Part shown: positions 11,187-22,800 of the stretch, one piece after another
Numbering within the stretch: position 1 is the first letter of the stretch
Layout of the letters: each line of letters begins with the position of its first letter
From: Crambe crambe
Taxonomy: Eukaryota > Porifera > Demospongiae > Poecilosclerida > Crambeidae
Length of the DNA stretch: 64,000 nucleotides
Assembly: GCA_963924555.1 (NCBI GenBank)
Contig: OZ004581.1
Span: 4,030,001 to 4,094,000, forward strand
Direction of reading: 5' to 3'
Position numbers and translations under genes: made by a program
The notes under the pieces: generated by a model
Told to the model about the DNA's origin: nothing
Database searches by the model: none
The model's input: the letters and a program-made list of their open reading frames with translations, nothing else

Positions 11187-12444
11187 TTACTTGAATACCT
11201 TCACTATGATGATTGTGTGTCAGTGCTACTTATTGCACATCACAAAGTATACTTGGCAATTATGCCAGTTGTTATACAGCATCATCATGTATAGCCTGCT
11301 GTGTATAAGCACCAGGAGCAACACCACAATGGCACTTCCCAGCTTATTTATATGATTGAAGGAAGAAGTACTGTAGAGAAGGATAATGATTACAACAGTG
11401 CAGGGGGGTGCCACTTGAAACGTTGGGACACAGCTGGAAGTAAAAAGGTGGTGTTGCATAAAGAATGGCATCATTATAGTGTACTGGCGCACATTAACAC
11501 ATAGGCCAGATGTCATTCACTTCCAGCTTAACTGTATATGTATGGATATGGATATATGTAAAAGTCCCAACGAGCACTGATCCTTTCTCTGTATAGGCAA
11601 CAGTACTTAACACAGACTCACAGGCTAAAAAACTTGGTGCCACTGTATGGTAACATACAGTACAAGTTAAAATCAAACCATTCGTGCAAAATTTATTTCG
11701 CATTTAACGTTTGTGCTCATGCACATCAAGTAACTCGGGTTTACAGCTATAGCTAATGCATTTTTACTGTTCTTCAGTGTTTAATCTTTCAGGCTCCAAA
11801 ATTATATTTTATAAGAATACGGGGTAAGCAGTCATAGCAGCTACATCTTACTGTTTCCTGAGAAAATCCAACTTCATTTTATAGCTATTAGTCCTATGGA
11901 GGGTCATGCATGTCAAGGTTTGCAGCTGGCTATTCATGCAAAAATTCAAGGCATTATTATGTCAGATTCAGTTATTCTATCAAAAATGAAATTTAATTGT
12001 GCGAACATTTTGATTTTAACTTGTACATATGAATTAAAGCGGAGGGCAGAGAACTTGACTGCTCTGACAGTGATTAGAAGAGTACTGAGACAATTTTATA
12101 AACCTGAATGTGTTCTATGTACTTGGTTGCACCATGCTGAAGAGCTCCAAATAGAGCGAAACAGTCGAATTGCCACTTTCCTCTTTAACAGAGGGGCAAT
12201 CAATCACACCATGCTTATAATGCATGCTGTGTGGTCGATTGTCCATGGTTACCAAGTACAAAATTTATATTTCATACCCCACATGCGCTGCATGTGGGGA
12301 AGGAGCAATTTGTCATAATAATAGCTATGTCTCCTCAAAGTTTCATGATCTTATATATGTAGCTAGTCCACCCTTTGACATGTAGCTACCAAGAACTTAA
12401 GCAGGGGAGCTAGTGCTAAAAATTTAATTTTAAAAAAGAGAGAA
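11187..12444. other. Right arm of the inverted repeat and gene-free flank
   Basis: 11187-11756 holds no recognised gene. 11757-11908 is the right arm pairing with 3959-4120. A 140-codon ORF at 11896-12318 overlaps the arm and has no recognisable domain; I regard it as chance. CCCCACATGCGCTGCATGTG at 12277-12296 is a small hairpin. Confidence 0.5.
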
Positions 12445-13216
12445 AACAAGTAAGGGAAAAAAATGAAAGGTGATGTAGGGATGACAAAAAACAGTGTACA
12501 AAAAAATAAAGAAACAAGGGAAGAAATTGTGGAAAGAAAAAGGTTTGACTTATTATCATCCCTACATCAAGCCTATGAATGGAATTATTGTACGTAGCTA
12601 GCTATAGTTACTTAGACTATTATACTCTTCCCCTACCTTCTACTCTTCCTCCACCTTCTCTTCCTGTACAATAATGTCTTATCTATGCTCTGATTACATG
12701 GAGTGTATACGTACAGTCATCCCACCTTCCCATTGATTCATTCAATTTTCACACTAAATTGTTTTCATTACCAAAAAGGCTGCATAACTATGGACAATTG
12801 CATAATTATTCATGATTCATTTAATTCACTGGTACAATTGAATGTAGCTACTAGTTTCACTGCATGTACTTGGTGCTCACAATTCAACCTCTGATAAAGG
12901 GTACTGAAAGGACAGTCTCAACAACCTAAAGCATGCTAAGAGTGACTGCTAATAGATTTTCACCTCTGAAAGAGGGGAGAGCCTCTAATATTCTACTATT
13001 AGGGAGGTTTCAATATTATAGTCAGATGCCAGTATTATGGTAGATGTCAATTAGCTACAATAATTCCATTCATAGGCTTGATGTAGGGATGATAATAAGT
13101 CAAACCTTTTTCTTTCCACAATTTCTTCCCTTGTTTCTTTATTTTTTTGTACACTGTTTTTTGTCATCCCTACATCACCTTTCATTTTTTTTAAATGTTT
13201 TTTTCCCTTACTTGTT
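12445..13216. mobile_element. MITE with ~150-bp terminal inverted repeats
   Basis: Arms 12445-12592 and 13056-13216 are inverted copies. Outer ends read AACAAGTAAGGG and its complement; inner blocks include GATGTAGGGATGAC, GTACAAAAAAATAAAGAAAC and CATTCATAGGCTTGATGTAG. The right arm has a ~12-bp T-rich insertion relative to the left. The interior (~460 bp) has no coding sequence. The TAGGGAT core is shared with the hairpin at 5016-5269 and the GAGAGCGC ends, suggesting one related MITE superfamily. Confidence 0.8.
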
Positions 13217-13339
13217 GTACTGTATATTTACAGTACAATTACTGTTATATATAGCACACCAGAAACAATCTGAGAACACCTAAATTTTCCTGGGGGAGCA
13301 TGCCCCCGGACCCCCTAAATAATGCAGTGCAAGTGCTGC

Positions 13340-13411
13340 ACATTTACATTACAGCCCACCCCCCCCCCCCCCCCCCCCCCCAATTGAAAAAAACTTATCT
13401 ACACCCTTGGT
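13340..13411. repeat. C-run repeat end
   Basis: A run of ~25 C (about 13357-13381) followed by CTTATCTACACCCTTG, the reverse complement of CAAGGGTGTAGATAAG beside the G run at 3768. Same repeat family in opposite orientation. Confidence 0.6.
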
Positions 13412-15625
13412 ACAGGTCAAGACAAACACTACACACAGAATGCTGCTATTACTCTGGAACAAACCAATTCTATTCTAAAATTAAGAAGCAGGCTTTGTTT
13501 TGATCAAAACATCAACCAGCAAGTTGTCCATTTCCCCAAATACTTTCATTCAGCCTGTTGAAATCATTAGAGATGAGTTGTGAATATAGGGGGTTTCATG
13601 TGTTAACAGTTCATAACTCCCTCACTGCTTCTTTGGTATCCACTGCTGCTAGCCTATTTGCTCTTTTTAGAAACCAGCATTCACATGATGTAGCTAGGTC
13701 TATCAAAGCAGTAGCAGCAATCGCAATGTGAACTCCATGGTATATAGAATGACAATTGCACATGGAACTGCACTAGCTAAGATGGCTGCTTCAAAGCTGT
13801 TTTCTATTGTAAGTCTTGTCTATAGCTATGTTTGCTAGTGATAGCTTAGTCTTTCACTTGAAAAAATGTAATGCATAGGAAGGAGTCATTATTGGTAAGG
13901 GGTCAATAATTGCACAAACACAAGTAAAAGCACTACTGTACTGGTACATGGTCAAGGTAAAGGCAGTCTGTGCCTTGTGATGCCTAAAATATTAATTTTT
14001 TTGGATGACATAAAAATATTTTTACAACAAAATACTAATCTCAGGCAATGGATACAAAAGACTGGCTACAAAATGCTGGTTAAAATATGTTTTGTTGTAA
14101 AGTCAAACAGTTTTAACAAGAAGAAGAAGAAGCCCAATACTTTGAAGATCATTTCTTATTAGTAGCCACACCACTACAAGGAAAAAATAAATAAATGTAT
14201 GTTAATGCTATACACATGTCATTATAAACTTAATTGATTCGTTCATACTCTGATCTGGTATACATTTAACATCCAAGGAACTCAATTTGATACCGTTACA
14301 ATCAAGGTCATATTTTAGTGTTCCATTTTTGCATGTAATTAGTCAAGGGCTTATCAACTGTTGATACAGGGTGAACCCCAGGAAAAAAAAATGAGACAAA
14401 ATTGATAGTGACGCTGATGAATCAAAGGATACCTTGATGCTTCTAATTTAACCTTGTAGCAGGTTAATTAATCAACACAAGCATGATTTCATTATAAAGC
14501 ATTGTTGGGCGAGCGAAGCAATGTTGATAATGTGAAGTTATGTCCTCATGCACATACATGCAGTTTACACAAATTATTGGGTGTGACATGCAGTGGGAGG
14601 GGCACATGCATTTCTTTCGTCCAGCCTAGTTCTTATCTCTTTCTCTGTCTCCTTTTTCTCTTTTTAGCCTTTGGTGGCTCCATACTATAGTAGCTAATCA
14701 CAAGATTAGTTTTTGCTAATCAACATTAAAATGAGTCTTTGTTGTCGCTTAGCAATTGGTTCAGCGCATGCGCAATGATAATTTTTTGACGTACGTATAT
14801 ATATATCTTGAGCTCCCATTGACATGACCAGAGAGTGGCTCGCTTCGCTCACTAATATGGCCAGTAGGCATGGATAACGTCCCTGATATGAATTTACAAG
14901 GTTGGAGATGCACATATTCTCATGTAGCCAGCTTCTTGATCAGATGTATCTCATCATTTGGATCAATGACGTCTCTCTTTCTCTCTCTCCCTCACACACA
15001 CACACACACACACTGTAGCTATATACGTACATAGTCATACAAAATGTGCAACATATTCCCATTGACACAAGCAACAGTTTAGTTTACGTATGTACATAGC
15101 TATTTACAAACAATAATACATCCAGTGCTGCAATCAAGGGACTGGCTACCCAAGACACTATTATACAATGTGTAACTTAATTAAGTCACACGAGCAAGCT
15201 GACTCTCAAGCTTGACTCTCAAAAAGTGAAGTGAAGTTAAGGATGAAGTTGAATCTCAGGCACTGTCACAGATGATGTCCCCCCATTCAACTTCATCCTT
15301 CTGTAATCTCGAGTTTGTCCTTGTTCCTTCACTTTTTGTCTCATGTGGTGGGTGGAAATGATGTCATTATAAACTTGCTGTGCATATGTAAAGACAGATC
15401 TTGCAAGAAGTGAAAGCCTCAGAAATATAATCAGAATGCCAAGCATACAAGAAGCTAGACAAAATTATTTTAGTGAACCAAGAGCAATGAGTGAGCCAGG
15501 GAAGAAAGCTACAGGCAGAGAGTAATCCAGAACAACATAGAACACCATCTTGATTCATAAAGAACACTAACCATCAAAAAGTTCAAGTTACACCTCATGG
15601 TCATTCTGGAAAGAAGGAAGTGTCA
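13412..15625. other. No confirmed gene; microsatellite and motif-bearing region
   Basis: At 13782 ATGGCTGCTTCAAAGCTG leads to a GTAAGT donor at ~13809, which could be a first exon (MAASKLFSI), but no following exon was found. A (CA)n tract lies at 14994-15013. CAGCGCATGCGCAATG at ~14762 is a perfect NRF1-type core. GGGCGAGCGAAGCAA at 14507 and GGCTCGCTTCGCTCA at 14837 are an inverted pair suggesting a small MITE. Confidence 0.4.
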
Positions 15626-15831
15626 CAGGGTTCTGCCCACACTGGTCGACAGTGGCCATTTTGGCCATCACTTGGCTATTTCAGGCACCACTTAGCTATT
15701 TCAGCCACCACTCATACTTAGCTGTAGTAACTTTAGGCTTGTACTGATAGTTTTGAACATCCAATGAACGTAATCCTTGGCATAGCCAAATAAATTTCGG
15801 CCACCACTCAAGAATTCTGGGCAGAACCCTG
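15626..15831. mobile_element. MITE, CAGGGTTCTGCCCA family, copy 1
   Basis: Ends are CAGGGTTCTGCCCACACTGG and TGGGCAGAACCCTG, an inverted pair. The interior has repeated GGCCACCACTTGGCTATTTC-like units. A second copy at 33829-34048 is collinear. AGTGTCA occurs on both sides (left edge directly, right edge after four bases), a possible target duplication. TIRs starting CAGGG suggest a hAT-related MITE; this is inference. Confidence 0.8.
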
Positions 15832-16629
15832 ATTAGTGTCATCCATTCATTTTAGCTCATCACCAGCCCTCAGAAACAAATTTTTCATACCTTACTGGAA
15901 CAGATTGACAATCAATGATTTTACAAGCACTCATCCTCTATAGATATGCTTTCATTTCAGTGCCACCAAGAATAGCAAACAATAACGACTGCAACAATGG
16001 AAATAGCCTGCTGCTTCAGGCTTTCTACTCGAATTGCTGCTAAACTAGAAACTACACTTCAAAACTGTACAAGGACAGAGCTAGCAAGCAACAGTACTCA
16101 GTAAATTGTAGTGAAACACCTTCATACGCCTGCATATGTGGCCAACAATTGATAGCCGACAATAGGAATTGATGAATGACGCTACCTGTAGAAATATTTT
16201 ATGTTTTATACATAATATGTGACCCACTGGGAAAACCAGGCAGTCAGCCAAATTAATATTTTGATGTAATGAGTCATAACAATTTCTGTACAAAACTGTG
16301 ATCCTTGAACTAAACTCTCCCACTATTTTTGGCGTACAATTTTTATAGTGCACGGGTGTGTCTGGAAATTGTAGCTTACTCAGAAAAAAAATGCTTATGG
16401 ACACTTCCTTGAGAGCTGTTACTCAAGCATCATAGAAGGTAGCCAAAGGCTCATAAATAATACAGTAAATTTTTTTTCGTGTTTAGCTTGGTTTTCCCGG
16501 AGCAGATCCTTCGTATTAATATTTCTAAGTATCTTATTCTCAGGTCAGTTAGTTTGTAGATTATAATTTTGACTATAAAAATTAAGACTCTAAAAATAAA
16601 TAGTATGCGAGTCAATGACTTCTGGTTCC
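15832..16629. other. No gene recognised
   Basis: A 107-codon minus-strand ORF at 16081-16404 has no recognisable domain and lies in ordinary AT-rich sequence. Nothing else stands out. Confidence 0.4.
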
Positions 16630-17480
16630 ATTGGCGTAAGGATTGGATAGTTCAGTGAGGCCTAAGAAAGGCTTCCTAGTCAGCCATGAAAGCTTCGTGC
16701 ACGGAGAATCCAACAACAGAGTCGTGTAGAAAATCACCAAAAACTAAGGTAGGGTTTCCAGCTTGTACACTTGCAAATATGCTACTTCAGTACCTTGTTG
16801 GTCTTCCTTGTTGCTTTAGTTGGTGCTTCATAGGATGAGCTAGCTTCTCTCTAGCTAGTTGGAAACCCCGCCCCTTGTGCAGCATGGCATTATACTTGAT
16901 ATGCAGTTCCACTTTTTACATACCACAGTAGAAAAATTAATAATTAATGTTTCTATAGTCTTATAGGCACTCTAGAGGTTTATTCTCCCAACCTTGGTAC
17001 TACTATCATACTAGAGCCAAAAATTATATGCCATCTTCTAGTTAGCCATTGCTGAGAAAAAACAACAACAGATAGTTCAGTGAGGCCAGCAGGACACAAT
17101 TTTCTTTTCTCTAGGTATATAGATTGACAATTTAAAGGCCTAACTCTGACACAGTTTAAAGCTCAGACTAAAGAAGAATCAAATATAGCACTAAAGAGCC
17201 AAGAAAGCTTGAGAATCTGGCAACAAAGAATGTGGAAATCACTAAACTAAGGTAGGCTTTCCAGCTTATACGCTTGGAAATATAAACTAAGCTAACTATG
17301 CTACCTTCGGTACCTTGTTCTTCTCTAGGCTTTAGTTGGCACTTTGGAGCAAGAAACTAGCTTCCCTCTACTCATACTCTAGTTAGAAACTCTGCAATGT
17401 GTGGAAATAATGTTCACGTTGCTTTAATTTTTAATGTTCAAAAATGCCAATTAATTTTCTGCTTGGTATGCAGTTGCCCT
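16630..17480 (+). repeat. Two tandem copies of a dispersed repeat
   Basis: 16655-16920 and 17136-17480 share order and sequence: ACTAAGGTAGG, TTTCCAGCTT, GTACCTTGTT, GCTTTAGTTGG, AGCTAGCTTCTCT-like, TATGCAGTT. A third copy lies at 57475-57640. No ORF; family type unknown. Confidence 0.7.
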
Positions 17481-17483
17481 TGT

Positions 17484-17506
17484 AATAATAATAATAATAA
17501 TAATAA
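17484..17506. repeat. (ATA)n microsatellite
   Basis: Uninterrupted AAT/ATA triplets ending in AACAATAAAAAG. Confidence 0.85.
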
Positions 17507-18224
17507 CAATAAAAAGAAAGCTGGAGAGAAGTAACTGCAGAGCACTCAACACACTAAAAAAAATCACTGAATAAAAATTTGTGATTGCATTTGAGTCACA
17601 AAAACCAAAGATATACTCTAGTTGTCATAATTATAATTAGTAACCTACGTACATAACCACTATGACTTCACTAAGCTATGTAACATACCTACATGAATAT
17701 GGCTACACCACTTTGACCTCCCCTCCCTCCTTATGGCAGCTACATAGTACCCTCTTCATGTGTGCATGCAACTTGCTTACGGTAGGTCTTGTTGTATTGT
17801 CTTCACTGGAATCCTCGTTCTGATCTTTGTGCTCTCATCATCAGGAACTATGACCATACATATAGATTAAAGATTATTTAATACCAGGACTCAACTTTGT
17901 TTTTACACTAGTTTTGCACAATGAACACAACAACAACAAAAATTAATCTTCTATTTTGAGGCAAATGATAACAGACAGCCTCATAGTACCCACACTCTTG
18001 TGGGAGGAAATGGTATCTACATTGCACATGTACTGTCCATTGCAGGTTGGTTGTCAGAAAGATTTGGTGGATACAATTTGTCCTATGGTTCACACAACTG
18101 CATGGATTGTATAGGGTATGAAAGGATCAGGTTTCTTACTACTCATTTCTCATCCTTACTGACAACCATCCTGAAATCTACAGTATACTACTTGTACCAT
18201 ACAAAAAGCTTTTGATAACTATGA
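17507..18224. other. 3' flank of receptor gene
   Basis: No coding exon recognised. Lies downstream of the stop at 18225 (minus strand) and may contain its 3' UTR. Confidence 0.4.
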
Positions 18225-19762
18225 TCACTTACTAGGATCTAGAAAAAATTTCAGATGTTTATTACTAGAATTTGATGTCAAGCAGTCCACACCTTCTCTT
18301 CCATTTCTTGACACTGAACTTAGTGGTAGTTTTGACCTATGACCTCCATTGATTCTTTCAACTAACTGTGTCTTTTTTGAACCACCAGTTTCTGGTATCA
18401 CATCAGGAAAGTGAGGTGAACCTGTATATGATATTTTTTTTAAATGTACCTTTCCTATTCACGTACATCATTACTGTCAGTGCAAATAAACTGTTGTATG
18501 TAGTTACATTACTATTACACTTGCTGTTTATAATATGCTAAAGTTAATATTAAGAACTTCAGATTAAGGAGGTGGGCTAGTGACAGAAAATACATGCGCA
18601 ATAATTGAAAGGGGCATGGCCTCACATATATAGTGCTAGTGTAATGGCCAAATAGAAGCTTCTCTCACTTTCTGGACATTTGGTGAGTAACACTGATAGC
18701 TAGAGCCAGCGTTTTTCTTCTTAAAAGTCTCGTCTGAGGGCAATCTTAAGAACATTTCTAGTAAAGTGGAACCTTCATTATCTGGACACCCATATATTAT
18801 AATTAAGGTGGTGGGGAAGTAAAATCTTACATCATAAAAATTTCTTTTTAAAAAATTTTTTTGTACAAAATATTTCTTCATGGCAGTATGAGGAGTAATT
18901 TTTCTAGCATGTACAGCTTACATGATACATAGCCATAATTAGGACCTGGGATTTCTAGCCAGCCAATGGTGGGGAGATACGTATATTATGTGCATTATGG
19001 AGTGTAGGTCTAATAACACTTCTAGGATACCATGCATACCATCATAACTTCCAGTATCTTTTGGTTCTGTTGGAGGATCTTTATGATCCGGCACATCATT
19101 TAGTGTGGGAAGTACTTCCTTTTTCTTTTTGAAGAAACATCTATAGATCACTGCTATGACTCCAGGTACACCAACAATCAATACTACCGCAGCAATTGTT
19201 AGTGCCACTGCCATTGCAACTGCAAGAAAGAAATACATACCATATAAAAAAAAATTTATTCTTGGAGGCTGTATATAGCCCAGAGCACTCAATCACAAAC
19301 ATATAACCTAATAACAATGTATGTAGATATTGGGAATTAACCCACTAAAATCAGACTTGCTCTTTCATTTGATGTGAAATTTGTGGACTAATATCACTGA
19401 AAAAAAATTTCTTTGTAGTTATCACAATGCAAAGGGTTCACTACAGGCTCACTTCTTTATGTTATAACATAATGGCCTTTGGCTCTCCTCAGTGAATATA
19501 CATTGCAATGGCTCAAAGGCTTCTGAAACAGTGAAAGGCCTTGAGAAATAATGTACAATGATAGAAACCAGTTTTAGCTGTATGTACACATACTACTACT
19601 CCATCAACAATTAAAACTAGTACATTCTCCAAAAGGATGCTACATGCATAATACATAGCTACTCTCTTAATCACACTCCATAACTCATTCATTCATTCAT
19701 TTACTGGAAACTCGCTACTTGAAACCTTTCTTCTTTTCTTCTTGTATGGGGGCAGCAAATAC

Positions 19763-19800
<38 letters not shown>

Positions 19801-22800
19801 AAGGAATATTTTCTCACTGGTTTTGTTGAAGGTGTGTAAGTAGTATTCTGAGACTTCCCCTTCCAGCAGAGTTAATAGGTGTGATGATAATCGTAATATT
19901 AGTAGCATTTCCAATGGATACAAAGATGAAAAGAATCAGTCACATTCAACATATATGATTCTCTACTACCAATGAGAAATACATTGTGGTTCCAGGTCCA
20001 GTATATGGTGGTTTCCAAGATACATTCAGATAAACTCTGTCAACTAGGTTTTTCATGACAGAAGTTGGTGGACCAAGTAGCCCTACACAATAACAGGAAA
20101 TAATTTGCTGAAACCTTCCATTTTATGATGAAAGATACTAGGCCTAGCATATGATATGAGCAAGCTGGCAAGAGGAGCATTTCTTTACAGACAGCAACTG
20201 ATTAGTCAAAGATCTACATAACTGTACCAATGACCTGAAGAAACTATAATTCTGATCATACTAGTACTGTTCCATATACGTACATTACTGTATCTAACTA
20301 CTCTCTAGCTCATGCTTAAGATATGCACACCTGTGACTGGATTTAGGGATCTCAGCAAAAAAATAACTACCAGCTTTTTTTATCGTTGTACCGATATATG
20401 ATCCTGGAGCACAACATTTTTATGAAGTAGGAAAATTTTTTTGCTAGTCCCTGAGATTCCAACAGAGAAATCATGCCTAAGATAAAGCCTTAAAGCTAAA
20501 CTAACCAGTTCAGTCGGCTACTTGCAAGAATCATTATGGATAAAGTTTGCTTGAAGCATTTTTGTACACACACTTTGACTGGTTATAGGACTGAAGCTCT
20601 CTCTCTCTCTCTCTCTACAGGCAGCTAATAGAGGCTTTAAGCTAACCAGCTCAAATCAACAAGCTGCATGGGGAGTCAAATTAGGTCATAATCAGTGTTG
20701 CCAACCTTTGAGGGAGAAATATCTGTTCTCTTGGTTGAGAATGTCTGATTTTGTCTGACAATGATTATTCAAAAATCTGACCAAAATCTGATCAAAATTT
20801 TTTAAATTAAAATTAAAAAATGTTACCACAAGTATTTTAAGCTTCAATCTCACATTCCTCTTCAGTAGGAGTCCCTAGCCCAAGGGTTTTAAGGGAGCGA
20901 ATTGGATTAGTACACTTCTTCACTAGTTCTGTTGATGGTACAAACTCGTAACATTTGGTATGCACATTAAACTGGATCGTTAAAAGTGCATTCATAACTG
21001 GAATTCCGAGCCTGTTTCTGTGCTTGGTCTTACTTAAACCATACTGTGAGAATAGACGCTCTGAGTCAACATTGCTATGATTAATAGTGAGAATAGCTTT
21101 AGCAAGCATTGTGAGAAGTGGGAATCTTGGGTCACCTGCTGGATCCTTCATAAGGGATACTTTATGCCAATAAATAGCAATGTCGTCTACTTCATTACAG
21201 TCAATAGGTGCACATTGATACTCTGTAAACTCCCTTTTGAGCTGAGGAAGCTGTGTTAGAGGCACAATGTTAGGAAAAAACTTTGCCAACTCAATTACTT
21301 CTGAATAGGTTGAAGTTGTATGAGGAAACAACCACCCTAGACACTGAATTAGCCTGTTGTCAAGTGGGAGACGTCGCCTCGCTTGTGTGGCAGCTTCTAT
21401 CCAAAAGGATGTACAAATTTCTCTTACTACTTGTACTTCTCTGTTGGAAATTTCTCCTGCATTGATACGCTCGTCAAGGTAAGTTCTTGTTGTTAGTCCA
21501 ATGTCCACTTCTTCTTCAATTAAAAACGTAGAGCTCCGGTTTTCAATACACTGCTTCAAATCATCAAGGGTGCCTGAACAAACCTTGGAAACTACTGTTG
21601 GCTTGAGGAAGGTCATAAGTATCTTCTTGTAGAGTATGATTGTTTCACGATACAAAATGTGAATACAAGGTTTCTCTCTTTGCATAACCAGATTGAAAGC
21701 ATTGATAATTTGAAGTGCCTCAGACAAGAAAAGCAGGTATGCCAGAGTAGAGGTATTCTCCAATTGTGATACAATTCGCTCAATGGACACTAACTGTTCC
21801 TCATATCTCTTGAAGTATGATAATAAAGCTGGATACTGTTCAATTGTCCTGTCAACTACTTGCTGTAAACTGAGCCACCTAGTTTGAGATGGTCGAAGCA
21901 ATTTGTGTGGCTTACAGTCTACAAATGTCTGAAACTGTGAGTATAGGAATTGTCGCTTTGGAGATGAACTAAAATGACTGAAGATATCACGGACTAGCTG
22001 CTCTACAACTGCTGGGATCTTCTGACAAGCATTAGTTGAAATTAATGCACTTATGTGGCATGGACAATGGAGTGTGTACAACTGGGACTGCTTTTCTCGA
22101 AGGCGAGCTGTTACTGAGTTATGTGCCCCAACCATCACATTTGCACCATCTGTTGTTGCACTCACTAACTTATCATATGATAAACCATCATGAGAAAGAT
22201 TGCCATCGATTATATTGAAGAGATTATGGGCATCTGCTAATGGAACTTCATCAATCTTATACATCATGGTTCTCACAGAGCCTTCTTTGCTATCAAAGTA
22301 TCGCAACATGGTGACCATTATTTTTTGTGTACTTATGTCGGTTGTTTCGTCAAATGCAATGCTGAAGAAATTTTGACCAATTGTCTTCAAAATTGATAGT
22401 CGGATATCATGACTCACAACTTGAAGCAGAGCAGTTGCCTTAGTTCTATGACACTTCAGTTTCTTTGCTATTTCAGAGTCATGGCAAATAGCTTTAATCA
22501 AGTCTGTTAAATGATCGACTGTCCTTATTGCAATGTGGTGTTCTGCAAGAAACATAGCTATTAAAATTTCACCTCGAATTACTTCATTTTGAGTAGAATG
22601 CTGAAGAAGGGTTGTGAGTGATGCACACATTGATGCTCCATGTACACTATCTTTGTGTGCCTTTCTTCCCTCATGCTTCCTTAACTCATTACTTCCAGCT
22701 TTAATATTAATGGGCTTACCACAAGGTTTACACCACGCATAGTGCTTCCCTTTTTGAGGGCATGCTTGAATCCAAGGGTATTTCACCTTCCAGGAAGAAT

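Larger units (their letters stand above)
3959..11908 (+). mobile_element. Helitron-derived unit enclosed by long inverted repeats
   Basis: The outer arms 3959-4120 and 11757-11908 are diverged inverted copies of each other: TATGACCCTCCATAGGAC at the left edge, GAAGTTGGATTTTCTCAG and GCTGCTATGACTGCTTACC inside, down to GCAGTAAAAATGCA. Between them sit a perfect hairpin repeat (5016-5269), a GAGAGCGC transposon end (5888-5924) and Helitron coding sequence (6444-11186). Helitrons normally lack long terminal inverted repeats, so the arms may be two MITE copies that flank the Helitron, or the Helitron coding part may have been captured by a TIR element. No clean target duplication is visible. The coding core lacks the HUH nuclease, so the unit cannot transpose on its own. 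Confidence 0.6.

Noticed and set aside
11896-12318. 140-codon + strand ORF
   Set aside because: Overlaps a repeat arm, has no domain, codon use looks random and the matching arm on the left has no such ORF.
13977-14162. Short Lys-rich + strand ORF
   Set aside because: Low-complexity AAG tract and no supporting exon structure.
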